64,000 nucleotides of DNA from Pseudomonas marginalis (GTDB taxonomy: Bacteria > Pseudomonadota > Gammaproteobacteria > Pseudomonadales > Pseudomonadaceae). The translations under genes and the position numbers were made by a program. Numbering within the stretch: position 1 is the first letter of the stretch; each line of letters begins with the position of its first letter. Location: positions 48,054 through 112,053 of the forward strand of contig NZ_LKEG01000025.1 in NCBI RefSeq assembly GCF_001645105.1, in the 5' to 3' direction. Below are positions 52,245 to 60,675 of the stretch, piece after piece. The notes beneath the pieces were generated by a model, which saw only the letters and a program-made list of their open reading frames with translations, was not told where the DNA came from and made no database searches.

Positions 52245-53162
52245 ATGAATGCCAACCTGTCTTCGATTGATTCCACCCTGAAGCGGCGGGCCGAGCGTAC
52301 GCCCGGCTCCAGCTTCGATGCCTTGTGCAAGAGCGGCGTGCGGATTTTGCGCCACCTGTTGCGTAACCCCATGACCCTGGCCGGCCTGCTGGTGGCGTTG
52401 CTGCTGATCGTGGTGGCGGCGTTCGCGCCGTGGATCGCCACGCATGATCCGGTCGCGCAGAACCTCGCCAACGCCTTGCAGGCACCGGGCGCAGCACATT
52501 GGTTCGGCACCGATGAATATGGCCGGGATATTTTCAGCCGGCTGGTCTACGGCTCGCGCATCACCTTGTACATCATTGCGTTGGTTACGGTGATCGTCGG
52601 CCCCATCGGCCTGTTTATCGGCACCGTGTCGGGCTACTTCGGCGGCGCCGTGGATACGGTGTTCATGCGCCTGACCGACATCTTCATTTCCTTCCCCAGC
52701 CTGGTGTTGGCCCTGGCGTTTATCGCCGCTCTCGGCCCTGGCCTGGAACACGCCGTGGTGGCGATTGCGTTGACCTCCTGGCCGCCCATCGCACGCCTGG
52801 CGCGGGCGGAAACCCTGTCGCTGCGCAATGCCGATTTCGTTGTGGCCGTGGAGCTGCAAGGGGCGTCGCCGGCGCGGATTATCCTGCGCCATATCGTGCC
52901 GATGTGCCTGTCGTCGGTGATCATCCGCCTGACCATGAACATGGCCGGGATCATCCTCACGGCGGCAGCCCTGGGCTTCCTCGGCCTGGGCGCGCAGGCG
53001 CCGCTGCCGGAGTGGGGCGCGATGATTTCCACCGGGCGCCGCTACATGCTCGAGTGCTGGTGGCTGGTCGCCGTGCCGGGGGCGGCAATCATGTTGGTCA
53101 GCCTGGCATTCAACCTGTTGGGCGACGGCCTGCGGGACATTCTTGATCCGCGTAGCGAATAA
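52245..53162 (+). CDS. ABC transporter permease, DppC-type
   Basis: 305 residues from ATG 52245 (an ATG two codons earlier at 52239 is possible). DppC landmarks: NPMTLAGLLVALLLIVVAAF, WFGTDEYGRDIFSRLVYGSR, TDIFISFPSLVLALAFIAAL, the coupling loop VVAVELQGASPARIILRHIV and FLGLGAQAPLPEWGAMIS. It forms the channel with the 49501 gene product. The next gene starts 13 bases after its stop. Confidence 0.92.
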   Translation: MNANLSSIDSTLKRRAERTPGSSFDALCKSGVRILRHLLRNPMTLAGLLVALLLIVVAAFAPWIATHDPVAQNLANALQAPGAAHWFGTDEYGRDIFSRLVYGSRITLYIIALVTVIVGPIGLFIGTVSGYFGGAVDTVFMRLTDIFISFPSLVLALAFIAALGPGLEHAVVAIALTSWPPIARLARAETLSLRNADFVVAVELQGASPARIILRHIVPMCLSSVIIRLTMNMAGIILTAAALGFLGLGAQAPLPEWGAMISTGRRYMLECWWLVAVPGAAIMLVSLAFNLLGDGLRDILDPRSE

Positions 53163-53175
53163 CGGAGCCACACCT

Positions 53176-54015
53176 ATGTCCGCCATCAAATTGAACGTCG
53201 AAGGGCTCAACGTGCGCTTCTTCAATGGCCAGAAAGAAACCCATGCCGTGCGCGATGTGTCGTTTGCCCTGGGCCGCGAAAAGCTGGCGATCGTCGGCGA
53301 GTCCGGTTCGGGCAAATCCACGGTCGGCCGCAGCCTGCTCAAGCTGCACCCGCCGAGCGCGAGGATCAGCGCCAAAGCCATGGCGTTTGGTGAGGTCGAC
53401 CTGCTCTCGGCCAGCGAAAAAGCCATGCAGAAGATTCGCGGCCAGCGCATTTCGATGATCATGCAAGACCCCAAGTATTCGTTGAACCCGGTGGTCAAGG
53501 TGGGCGACCAGATCGCCGAAGCCTACCTGGCCCACCACAAGGCCAGCCGCAGCGAGGCCCGTGAGCGGGTCATGCAGATGCTGGAGCAGGTGCATATCCG
53601 CGATCCAAAGCGGGTCTACAACCTCTACCCCCACGAAGTCTCGGGCGGCATGGGGCAGCGCATCATGATCGCGATGATGGTCATCACCCGCCCGGAGGTG
53701 ATCATTGCCGATGAACCCACCTCGGCCCTCGACGTCTCGGTACGCCAGCAAGTGCTCAGCGTGCTGGAAGAGTTGGTGGAGCAGCAGCAGATGGGCCTGA
53801 TCTTCGTCAGCCACGACCTCAACCTGGTCCGCAACTACTGCGACCGCGTGCTGGTGATGTACGCCGGACGCGTGGTGGAATCCCTGGCGGCGTGCGACCT
53901 GCAATACGCCGAACATCCCTACACCCGTGGCCTGCTGGCCGCATTGCCAAGCATGGACAACCGCCGCGTGCACCTGCCGGTGCTCCTGCGCGACCCGCTT
54001 TGGCTGACCCACTGA
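53176..54015 (+). CDS. ABC transporter ATPase, DppD-type
   Basis: 279 residues from ATG 53176, after AACGGAGCCACACCT. Walker A GESGSGKSTVGRSLL (about residues 42-56), Q-loop IMQDPKYSLNP, ABC signature VSGGMGQRIMIAMM, Walker B VIIADEPTSALD, and switch histidine in IFVSHDLNLVRNYC. The signature SGGMGQR and the C-terminal EHPYTRGLLAALPS are typical of DppD/OppD. It works with the DppF-type subunit encoded next, whose start is 11 bases downstream. Confidence 0.93.
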   Translation: MSAIKLNVEGLNVRFFNGQKETHAVRDVSFALGREKLAIVGESGSGKSTVGRSLLKLHPPSARISAKAMAFGEVDLLSASEKAMQKIRGQRISMIMQDPKYSLNPVVKVGDQIAEAYLAHHKASRSEARERVMQMLEQVHIRDPKRVYNLYPHEVSGGMGQRIMIAMMVITRPEVIIADEPTSALDVSVRQQVLSVLEELVEQQQMGLIFVSHDLNLVRNYCDRVLVMYAGRVVESLAACDLQYAEHPYTRGLLAALPSMDNRRVHLPVLLRDPLWLTH

Positions 54016-54026
54016 GGAACCTGACC

Positions 54027-54803
54027 ATGCCCATGATCCAAGCCCACGCGCTCAACCTGAGTTTCGGCACCGGCGCGAGTCTCAATCACGTGCTGCACGA
54101 TGTCAGCCTCAGTGTTGCCGACGGCGAATCCTTTGGCCTGGTGGGGGAGTCCGGTTCGGGCAAGACCACCGTGCTGCGCTGCCTGGCCGGGCAATACCGG
54201 CAGTGGAGCGGTGAGCTGAGCATTGCCGGCGCACCGCTGCAACACAAGATTCCCAAGGCGCATTTTCGCAAAGTGCAGATGGTCTTCCAGGACCCCTACG
54301 GCTCCTTGCACCCGCGACACACCATCGATACCGCCTTGCGTGAACCGTTGATTATCCATGGGGTAGGGGACAAGGACGACCGGATCGACGAGATCCTGCG
54401 CAAGGTCGGCCTGAATGACAGCTTCCGCTTCCGTTACCCGCATCAATTGTCCGGCGGCCAGCGTCAGCGCGTGGCCATCGCCAGGGCGCTGATCCTTGAG
54501 CCTCGCGTGTTGTTGCTGGATGAGCCGACCTCGGCCTTGGACGTTTCCGTGCAAGCCGAAATCCTCAACCTGCTCACCGACCTGCGCGCGCAGGAGAAGC
54601 TGACCTACCTGATGGTGACGCACGACCTGGGGGTGGTGACGCACCTGTGCGACCGCGTAGCGGTGATGCAGCAGGGGCGGATTGTCGAACTCCTCGACAG
54701 TCAGGGCCTGAGCCAGGACCTGGCGGCACACGACTATACGCGGATGCTGGTGCAGGCCAGTCGAGACTTCAGTCAGGCGTCCGAGCGGCGTCAAGCCAGT
54801 TAG
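54027..54803 (+). CDS. ABC transporter ATPase, DppF-type
   Basis: 258 residues from ATG 54027, after GAGGAACCTGACC; the frame extends upstream into the previous gene but without a start signal. Walker A GESGSGKTTVLRCLA, Q-loop MVFQDPYGSLHPRHT, signature LSGGQRQRVAIARAL, Walker B VLLLDEPTSALD, and switch VTHDLGVVTHLC. It is slightly shorter than usual DppF proteins because the C-terminal extension is brief. Last gene of the transporter block; operator site 4 follows 11 bases after its stop. Confidence 0.93.
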   Translation: MPMIQAHALNLSFGTGASLNHVLHDVSLSVADGESFGLVGESGSGKTTVLRCLAGQYRQWSGELSIAGAPLQHKIPKAHFRKVQMVFQDPYGSLHPRHTIDTALREPLIIHGVGDKDDRIDEILRKVGLNDSFRFRYPHQLSGGQRQRVAIARALILEPRVLLLDEPTSALDVSVQAEILNLLTDLRAQEKLTYLMVTHDLGVVTHLCDRVAVMQQGRIVELLDSQGLSQDLAAHDYTRMLVQASRDFSQASERRQAS

Positions 54804-54813
54804 TAAAAGCAAG

Positions 54814-54826
54814 GTCATCGTACAAC
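54814..54826. promoter_or_regulatory. GntR-type operator site 4: GTCATCGTACAAC
   Basis: Identical to the reverse complements of sites 3 and 5. It lies at the start of the 200-base gap before kdgD, 131 bases centre to centre from site 5, a spacing that would allow DNA looping between the two. Confidence 0.65.
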
Positions 54827-54944
54827 ATGGTCATTGAGTTGCTGGGCGTACTTCTGTGCGTCCGGCATTAATCAGCATGTTTTATTGATGATTACCGCAA
54901 ATTACCGTTAGGTGAAATATCTCGTTGGCTTAAGTATTTATATA

Positions 54945-54957
54945 GTTGTACGATGAC
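54945..54957. promoter_or_regulatory. GntR-type operator site 5: GTTGTACGATGAC
   Basis: Identical to site 3. It lies 48 bases before the kdgD start. A -35-like TTGGCT (54925-54930) is 18 bases upstream of TACGAT (54949-54954) inside the operator, so a bound repressor would cover the -10 element. Confidence 0.7.
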
Positions 54958-55004
54958 GTACCTCTTAAGGTATCCCTTCATTTTCGATCTGAGGTTTGCG
55001 AACC

Positions 55005-55916
55005 ATGACGCCACAAGAACTAAAAACAGTCCTGTCTTCCGGCTTGCTGTCGTTCCCTGTTACTGACTTTGACGCGGCCGGTGACTTCCGCGCCGACACC
55101 TATGCCCGCCGCCTGGAATGGCTGGCGCCGTACGGCGCCAGCGCGCTGTTCGCCGCTGGCGGCACCGGGGAATTTTTCTCCCTGGAAGCCAAGGAATACA
55201 CACAGATCATCAAGACGGCCGTCGACACCTGCAAAGGCCAGGTGCCGATCCTTGCCGGGGCAGGGGGCCCGACCCGCCAGGCCATCGCCTATGCCCAGGA
55301 AGCTGAGCGCCTGGGCGCCGCCGGGATTCTGCTGATGCCCCACTACCTGACCGAAGCCAGCCAGAAAGGCTTGGTGGCCCACGTTGAGCAGGTGTGCAAC
55401 TCGGTGGATTTCGGCGTAGTGGTGTACAACCGCAACCTGTGCCGCCTCAACGCCGACAGCCTGGAGCAATTGGCCGAGCGCTGCCCTAACCTGATCGGCT
55501 TCAAGGATGGCATTGGCGAGGTCGAGTCGATGGTGTCGATCCGTCGCCGCCTGGGTGATCGCCTGACCTACCTCGGTGGGCTGCCGACCGCCGAAGTCTA
55601 CGCGGCGGCCTACAAGGCCCTCGGCGTGCCGGTGTACTCCTCGGCGGTGTTCAACTTCATCCCGAAAACTGCCATGGATTTCTACCGCGCCGTCGCTGCC
55701 GACGATCACGCCACGGTGGGGCGCTTGATCGATGATTTCTTCCTGCCGTACCTGGCCATCCGTAACCGCTGTGAAGGCTACGGCGTGAGCATCGTCAAGG
55801 CAGGCGCACGCCTGGTCGGCCACGACGCCGGCCCGGTGCGCGCGCCGCTGACCGACCTGTTGCCTGAAGAAGTGGAGCAACTCGACGTGCTGATCAAGGC
55901 CCTCGGCGCCCAATAA
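55005..55916 (+). CDS. kdgD: 5-dehydro-4-deoxyglucarate dehydratase (KDG dehydratase/decarboxylase)
   Basis: 303 residues from ATG 55005, with GAGG ten bases before; a TTG at 54996 is rejected. Dihydrodipicolinate-synthase fold: [56 protein letters not shown] and the Schiff-base lysine in [14 protein letters not shown] (about residue 167). The opening and overall length match KdgD, which dehydrates and decarboxylates 5-keto-4-deoxyglucarate to alpha-ketoglutarate semialdehyde, the shared step of glucarate, galactarate and oxidative galacturonate degradation. Two operator copies lie upstream. Confidence 0.93.
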   Translation: MTPQELKTVLSSGLLSFPVTDFDAAGDFRADTYARRLEWLAPYGASALFAAGGTGEFFSLEAKEYTQIIKTAVDTCKGQVPILAGAGGPTRQAIAYAQEAERLGAAGILLMPHYLTEASQKGLVAHVEQVCNSVDFGVVVYNRNLCRLNADSLEQLAERCPNLIGFKDGIGEVESMVSIRRRLGDRLTYLGGLPTAEVYAAAYKALGVPVYSSAVFNFIPKTAMDFYRAVAADDHATVGRLIDDFFLPYLAIRNRCEGYGVSIVKAGARLVGHDAGPVRAPLTDLLPEEVEQLDVLIKALGAQ

Positions 55917-56007
55917 AGCCACTGCGAGGCTCAACTGTGGGCGCTGTCGAGCCCCGCTTGCATCACTGAAGCTCGACGGCGTCCACAGTCCACCATGAGG
56001 ATCCACC

Positions 56008-56376
56008 ATGCCCCATTGCATCATCGATTGCCCTGCCACCCTGGCCCAGCGCATCGGCGAACACACCCTGTTGACCACCGTACACGATGCCCTCGACAGC
56101 TTCGGCCTATTCAAGCCGGGCGACATCAAAGTGCGACTCAACGGCTTCACCCATTACCGCTGCGGTACGACGCAAGACGACTTCGTGCATGTGGCGCTGT
56201 ACCTGTTCGCCGGGCGCAGCGCCGAGCAACAACGCAGCCTCGCTTCGGCGACACTGGGCGCCCTGATCGAAGTGCTGCCGCAGGTTGAAGCGCTGTCCAT
56301 GGATGTGCGGGAAATGCCTCGAGAGACCTTCGTCAATCGCAGTCAATACCTCGAAGAAGCCGGGCGGCAGGCTTAA
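56008..56376 (+). CDS. 5-carboxymethyl-2-hydroxymuconate isomerase-like tautomerase
   Basis: 122 residues, ATG after ATGAGGATCCACC. The N-terminus MPHCIIDCPA places a proline directly after the initiator Met, the catalytic base of the tautomerase superfamily; the rest (LFKPGDIKVRLNGFTHYRCG, DDFVHVALYLFAGRSAEQQR, LSMDVREMPRETFVNR) follows CHMI. CHMI normally works in homoprotocatechuate degradation, yet none of that pathway is here. The gene lies between kdgD and a polygalacturonase gene, so it may isomerise an unsaturated or keto uronate intermediate. That role is inferred. Confidence 0.82.
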   Translation: MPHCIIDCPATLAQRIGEHTLLTTVHDALDSFGLFKPGDIKVRLNGFTHYRCGTTQDDFVHVALYLFAGRSAEQQRSLASATLGALIEVLPQVEALSMDVREMPRETFVNRSQYLEEAGRQA

Positions 56377-56416
56377 CGCCCTCGGTGTGATAACCGGCAA
56401 AAACAAGGAGAACAAC

Positions 56417-58219
56417 ATGCCGCATCAACCCTCGCAAAAAACCTCGACCCGTTGGCTGCTGGCCATCGCGGCCCTCGGTTGCAGTCCGCTGTCATGGGCG
56501 CTGCAGGCACCGTCCAAGCTGCAAGTGCCGACCCTGGCCTATGACGACCAGCAGATCATCCTGGTCTGGGAAAAACCCCTCGCGCATGACGGCATCAAGG
56601 ACTACCGGGTCTACGCCAACGGCGCCTTACTGGGCAGCGCCAACGCCAACAACGACCAAGTGTCGCCGGCCAAACCCTACATTGACCATTTCTACCAACA
56701 GGACCGGGCGAACTTTCACCATCGCATCGGCATTCACAGTTACACCGCCCAAGGCCTGAAGCCGGACACCCAGTACCGGTTTACCGTGCGCTCGGTCGAC
56801 AGCAGCGGCAAGGAATCGGCCGACAGTGCCGCCGTGCTGCAACGCACCACGCCGGTCCCGGTGGTGTTCGACGTGAAGCACTATGGCGCCAAGGGCGACG
56901 GTATTCATCTCGACACCCTGGCGATCCAGCGCGCTATTGATGCCTGCACGGTGGGCGGCAAAGTGTTGCTGCCCAAAGGCACCTACAAAAGCGGGGCGCT
57001 CTACCTCAAGAGCAACATGACCCTGGAGATCGCTGACGGCGCGACCCTGCTGGGTTCCGAGCGCGCCGAGGATTACCCGCTGGCGGGGTATATCCAATAC
57101 CCGTATTCCAGCACCGTGCGTCCGGCCTCGCTGATCAACGCACTGCCGCGCGATCCGCGTCAGCACCAAACGTTCGAGAACATCCGCATCGTCGGCAAGG
57201 GCACCCTCGACGGCAACGGCTGGAAGCGTAACGCCGATGTACGCGACGAGCGCGGGCAAACCCTGCCGTTCTATGTGCCGAGCGACAACACGCGCTACCT
57301 GCAGGATGGCCTGCTGGCCAAGGCTCAAGTGGAGCAAGCGGTGGCGCGGGGCATGAACGTCAAGGACGCCTACGGGCAGATGCGCTCTTCGCTGATCACC
57401 CTGCGCAACGTGAAAAACGTGTTTTACGGTGGCTTTACCGTATTGAACCCAGCGTTCCACGGCATCATGAACCTGGAGACCGAAAACGTGGTGCTGGCCA
57501 ACACCACCCACACCACGTATGACGCCAACAACGGTGACGGCATCGAGTTCGCCAACAGCAAGGGTGCGATGGTGTTCAATAACTTCTTCGACACCGGCGA
57601 TGACTGCGTCAATTTTGCCGCCGGCACCGGGGCCGACGCGGTGCACCAGCGGCCGCAGGAGGTTGCGTGGATCTTCAATAACTACTTCCGTAAGGGCCAT
57701 GGCATGGTGGTTGCCGGCAGCCACACCGGCGCCTGGATCCAGAACATCCTGGCCGAAGACAACGTGTCCGACGGCACCGATGCCGGGTTGCGCATGAAGA
57801 GCACCAACTTCATGGGCGGCGGCGCGCGCAACGTGACATTCCGCGACTCGGCGATCCGCAACACCGTCAAGCAGGCGTTCATTTTTACCCTGGATTACAA
57901 CGACCCGAACGCCAAGCTCGACTACCAACGCTCGACGGTGGCAGGGCAGTTCAAGGACATCCGCGTCAGTGATGTCAGCGTCGAGAATGCCCAGGGCGCT
58001 GCGATCGAAGTCAAGGGCGACGCCCAGCACAATGCCTATCATCAGGGCCTGGTGTTCGAGCGCGTGCGGTTCAGTGGCGCGGCCAAGGCGCGCATTGACG
58101 GGTTGAAAGACTCGCGCTTCGACCACGTGGTATTCAGCCAGACCGGGGCAGCCAACCCTTGGCAGGTGAGTGACAGCCATGGGTTGGTGTTTGAGGCCGT
58201 GCAGCCGCCGCCGCGTTGA
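56417..58219 (+). CDS. Exo-poly-alpha-galacturonosidase (glycoside hydrolase family 28, PehX-like)
   Basis: 600 residues from ATG 56417, after AACAAGGAGAACAAC. Signal peptide (RWLLAIAALGCSPLSWALQA), then a fibronectin-III-like domain (about 35-145), then the GH28 beta-helix (VFDVKHYGAKGDGIHLDTLA). Catalytic motifs: NNGDGIEF, DTGDDCVNFAAG (paired Asp), KGHGMVVAGSHTG and LRMKSTN, in the usual order (NxD, DD, GHG, RxK). Length and the N-terminal module match Erwinia PehX and Ralstonia PehB, which release galacturonate dimers from chain ends. It would feed the KdgM porin and Udh route. Confidence 0.9.
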   Translation: MPHQPSQKTSTRWLLAIAALGCSPLSWALQAPSKLQVPTLAYDDQQIILVWEKPLAHDGIKDYRVYANGALLGSANANNDQVSPAKPYIDHFYQQDRANFHHRIGIHSYTAQGLKPDTQYRFTVRSVDSSGKESADSAAVLQRTTPVPVVFDVKHYGAKGDGIHLDTLAIQRAIDACTVGGKVLLPKGTYKSGALYLKSNMTLEIADGATLLGSERAEDYPLAGYIQYPYSSTVRPASLINALPRDPRQHQTFENIRIVGKGTLDGNGWKRNADVRDERGQTLPFYVPSDNTRYLQDGLLAKAQVEQAVARGMNVKDAYGQMRSSLITLRNVKNVFYGGFTVLNPAFHGIMNLETENVVLANTTHTTYDANNGDGIEFANSKGAMVFNNFFDTGDDCVNFAAGTGADAVHQRPQEVAWIFNNYFRKGHGMVVAGSHTGAWIQNILAEDNVSDGTDAGLRMKSTNFMGGGARNVTFRDSAIRNTVKQAFIFTLDYNDPNAKLDYQRSTVAGQFKDIRVSDVSVENAQGAAIEVKGDAQHNAYHQGLVFERVRFSGAAKARIDGLKDSRFDHVVFSQTGAANPWQVSDSHGLVFEAVQPPPR

Positions 58220-58259
58220 CCTGTCTGCCGCGCGTGACGTTGACCCGGTGACTGCCCTT

Positions 58260-58290
58260 GCCCGACGCGTGCAGCACCGGGGCGTCGGGC
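58260..58290. terminator. Hairpin between polygalacturonase and LysR genes
   Basis: GCCCGACGC (58260-58268) pairs with GCGTCGGGC (58282-58290) across 13 bases, between two converging stops (58219 and 58299). There is no T-run. Confidence 0.5.
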
Positions 58291-58298
58291 GTGCGCAG

Positions 58299-59201
58299 TC
58301 AGTCTGCCCAGCCGTCGCGCACGGCGTTGCGAATCCCGTCCAGCAACATCGCAAACGCCGGGTTGTCATTGTTCTCGCGCCAGATCAAGTGCAGCTCGCT
58401 CTGTGCCCCTTCGCCCAGGTCTATATCGCGGAACACCACGTTCTTGAACACCACGCTGCTGGCGCAACGCGGCACCAGCGCCAGGCCCATGCCGGCGTTG
58501 ACCAACGCCAGGATGGTCAGGGATGAGCCCAGCCACTGCACGTACTCCGGCGCAACGCGTGCCGAGCGCAACAGGCCGGTCAGCAGTTCGTTGAACGGCG
58601 GGTAGGCCGAGTGGGCGTACATCAGGAAGGGCTGGGCGTCCAGGTCGTGCACGCTGACCGTCTCGGTATTGGCCAGCCGGTGGCTGCTCGGCACCGCCAG
58701 CACGAAGGGTTCGCGCACCAGGCATTCGGTGGCATACCCCGGCTCCAGCAACGGCGCGCGGACGATACCCAGGTCGATGCGGCGGGCGCGCAGGGCTTCG
58801 TATTGCTGGTAGGTGTTCATTTCCGCCAGGTCGATTTTGACGTGGGGCTGCTTGAGCCGCGCCTCGGCGATGACCCTGGGCAAAAACTCATACACCGCAC
58901 TGCCGACGAAGCTGATGTTCACCGTACCGATATCGCCCTCGGCGAAGCGGCGCGCGGTGACGGCCGCTTGCTGGGCGCGCTCCAGCAGGTTCTGCGCCTC
59001 GATGAAAAACGCCCGGCCGGCGGCGGTGAGTGCCACGCTGCGAGTGGTGCGGGTAAACAACTCGACCCCCAAGTGATGCTCGAGCAATTGGATCTGCCGG
59101 CTGAGGGGCGGCTGGGTCATGTTCAGGCGTTCGGCCGCGCGCCGAAAATTCAGCTCGGTGGCCACGGTGGTGAAGCAGCGCAGTTGAGTCAGCTCGAACA
59201 T
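58299..59201 (-). CDS. LysR-type transcriptional regulator, divergent to glucarate transport/dehydratase genes
   Basis: 300 residues from ATG 59201 (MFELTQLRCFTTVATELNFR). Helix-turn-helix: FRRAAERLNMTQPPLSRQIQ (about 19-38) and LGVELFTRTTRSVALT. The effector domain shows IGTVNISFVGSAVYEFLP and LGIVRAPLLEPGYATE in the usual two-lobe arrangement. It is divergent from the MFS/gudD genes with inverted half-sites just upstream of its ATG, the common arrangement for LysR activators that also repress themselves; glucarate or galactarate would be a likely inducer. Confidence 0.9.
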   Translation of the reverse strand: MFELTQLRCFTTVATELNFRRAAERLNMTQPPLSRQIQLLEHHLGVELFTRTTRSVALTAAGRAFFIEAQNLLERAQQAAVTARRFAEGDIGTVNISFVGSAVYEFLPRVIAEARLKQPHVKIDLAEMNTYQQYEALRARRIDLGIVRAPLLEPGYATECLVREPFVLAVPSSHRLANTETVSVHDLDAQPFLMYAHSAYPPFNELLTGLLRSARVAPEYVQWLGSSLTILALVNAGMGLALVPRCASSVVFKNVVFRDIDLGEGAQSELHLIWRENNDNPAFAMLLDGIRNAVRDGWAD

Positions 59202-59204
59202 TGA

Positions 59205-59243
59205 TCTAATCCCGGTATCAATCGAATGCCAAGTTAGATTAGA
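59205..59243. promoter_or_regulatory. Candidate LysR-type binding region between LysR and MFS genes
   Basis: TCTAATC (59205-59211) is mirrored by GATTAGA (59237-59243) with 25 bases between; an imperfect GGTATC...ATGCC element lies inside. It covers the divergent promoter region of about 105 bases. Confidence 0.45.
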
Positions 59244-59307
59244 CGGGAACAATCTCTGGCGTCCATGCTTCAAGCGTCCCTAAAACAATAATGAGTGGGA
59301 GTTGCCC

Positions 59308-60675
59308 TTGGATACCCTCCAGAATCCGCCAGACCCTAACGTGCTCGCCCGCGCGGCCGCCAAGGTCAAGCGTCATGTCCTGCCGTTGTTTGTGGTGATG
59401 TTCATCGTCAACTACATCGACCGGGTCAATATCGGCTTTGTGCGCAGCCATTTGGAGACCGACCTGGGCATTGGTGCGGCAGCCTATGGCCTGGGTGCCG
59501 GGTTGTTCTTCATTGGCTACGCGATCTTCGAAGTGCCCTCCAACCTGCTGTTGCAGCGCTACGGCGCACGGGCCTGGCTGACGCGCATCATGTTCACCTG
59601 GGGCGCGGCCGCGATGGCCATGGCCTTCGTCAAAGGTGAAACCAGTTTCTATATCCTGCGCTTTGTCCTTGGCGCTGCCGAAGCCGGGTTTTTCCCCGGC
59701 ATCATCTACTACTTCACCCAATGGCTGCCGGCGGCCGAGCGTGGCAAGGCGATGGCGATTTTCCTCAGTGGTTCGGCGATTGCATCGGTGATTTCCGGGC
59801 CGGTGTCGGGGGCGCTGCTGCACGTCAACGGCTTGAGTCTGCATGGCTGGCAGTGGATGTTCCTGATTGAGGGCTTTGCTTCCATCCTGCTCTGCGGGTT
59901 TGTGTGGTTCTGGCTGCAATCCCATCCGCATCAGGCGAAGTGGCTCAGCGACGAAGAAAAACAGGCGCTGGTCAGCGCCATCGACCTTGAACAGCAGGCC
60001 CGTGAAGCGTCCCAGGCCACCCGGCCGTCGATGTTCAAGTTGCTGGCGGACAAACAGATCGCGCTGTTCTGCTTTATCTACTTTTCCATTGCCCTGACCA
60101 TTTACGGCGCCACCTTCTGGCTGCCCAGCATGATCAAGAAAATGGGCGATTTGGGCGACTTCCAGGTGGGCCTGTTCAACTCGATTCCGTGGTTGATTTC
60201 CATCGTCGCCATGTACGCGTTCGCCGCCCTGGCCAGCAAGTGGAAACATCAGCAGGCGTGGGTTGCGCTGATGCTGGTGATCGCCGCCTTCGGCATGTTC
60301 ATGTCCACCACCGGCGGGCCGGTGTTTGCCTTTATCGCCATCTGTTTTGCCGCGATTGGCTTCAAGGCCGCCTCTGCCTTGTTCTGGCCGATCCCCCAGG
60401 GTTACCTGGATGCGCGGATCGCGGCGGCGGTGATTGCCTTGATCAATTCGGTCGGCAACCTGGGCGGCTTCGTCGCACCCACCACCTTCGGTTTGCTGGA
60501 GCAGACCACCGGCTCCATCGAAGGCGGGCTGTATGGCCTGGCCGCCACATCGCTGGTGGCGGCGGTGGTGGTGTTTTTTGCCCGTACCGCACCGAGCGGC
60601 GCAGTGCCGCCTACGTCCACACCGACTACTCACCCACACGCCTTGCGTCCAGGCCCACAGGGAGCCGCCTCTTGA
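59308..60675 (+). CDS. MFS anion:cation symporter (glucarate/galactarate transporter family)
   Basis: 455 residues. Start assigned to TTG 59308 (MDTLQNPPDP), six bases after GGGAG; a TTG two codons earlier at 59302 is the alternative and no in-frame ATG is available near. Twelve helices with the ACS-family signature: FIVNYIDRVNIGFVRSHLET (about 33-52), AIFEVPSNLLLQRYGARAWL, and GAAEAGFFPGIIYYFTQW. Relatives carry hexuronates, glucarate and galactarate with protons. The stop overlaps the start of gudD by four bases, so substrate is probably the aldarate used by that enzyme. Confidence 0.9.
   Translation: MDTLQNPPDPNVLARAAAKVKRHVLPLFVVMFIVNYIDRVNIGFVRSHLETDLGIGAAAYGLGAGLFFIGYAIFEVPSNLLLQRYGARAWLTRIMFTWGAAAMAMAFVKGETSFYILRFVLGAAEAGFFPGIIYYFTQWLPAAERGKAMAIFLSGSAIASVISGPVSGALLHVNGLSLHGWQWMFLIEGFASILLCGFVWFWLQSHPHQAKWLSDEEKQALVSAIDLEQQAREASQATRPSMFKLLADKQIALFCFIYFSIALTIYGATFWLPSMIKKMGDLGDFQVGLFNSIPWLISIVAMYAFAALASKWKHQQAWVALMLVIAAFGMFMSTTGGPVFAFIAICFAAIGFKAASALFWPIPQGYLDARIAAAVIALINSVGNLGGFVAPTTFGLLEQTTGSIEGGLYGLAATSLVAAVVVFFARTAPSGAVPPTSTPTTHPHALRPGPQGAAS

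Noticed and set aside
56627..58369. Open frame of 580 codons opposite the polygalacturonase gene
   Set aside because: Antisense shadow; the sense strand has a signal peptide and the GH28 catalytic set.
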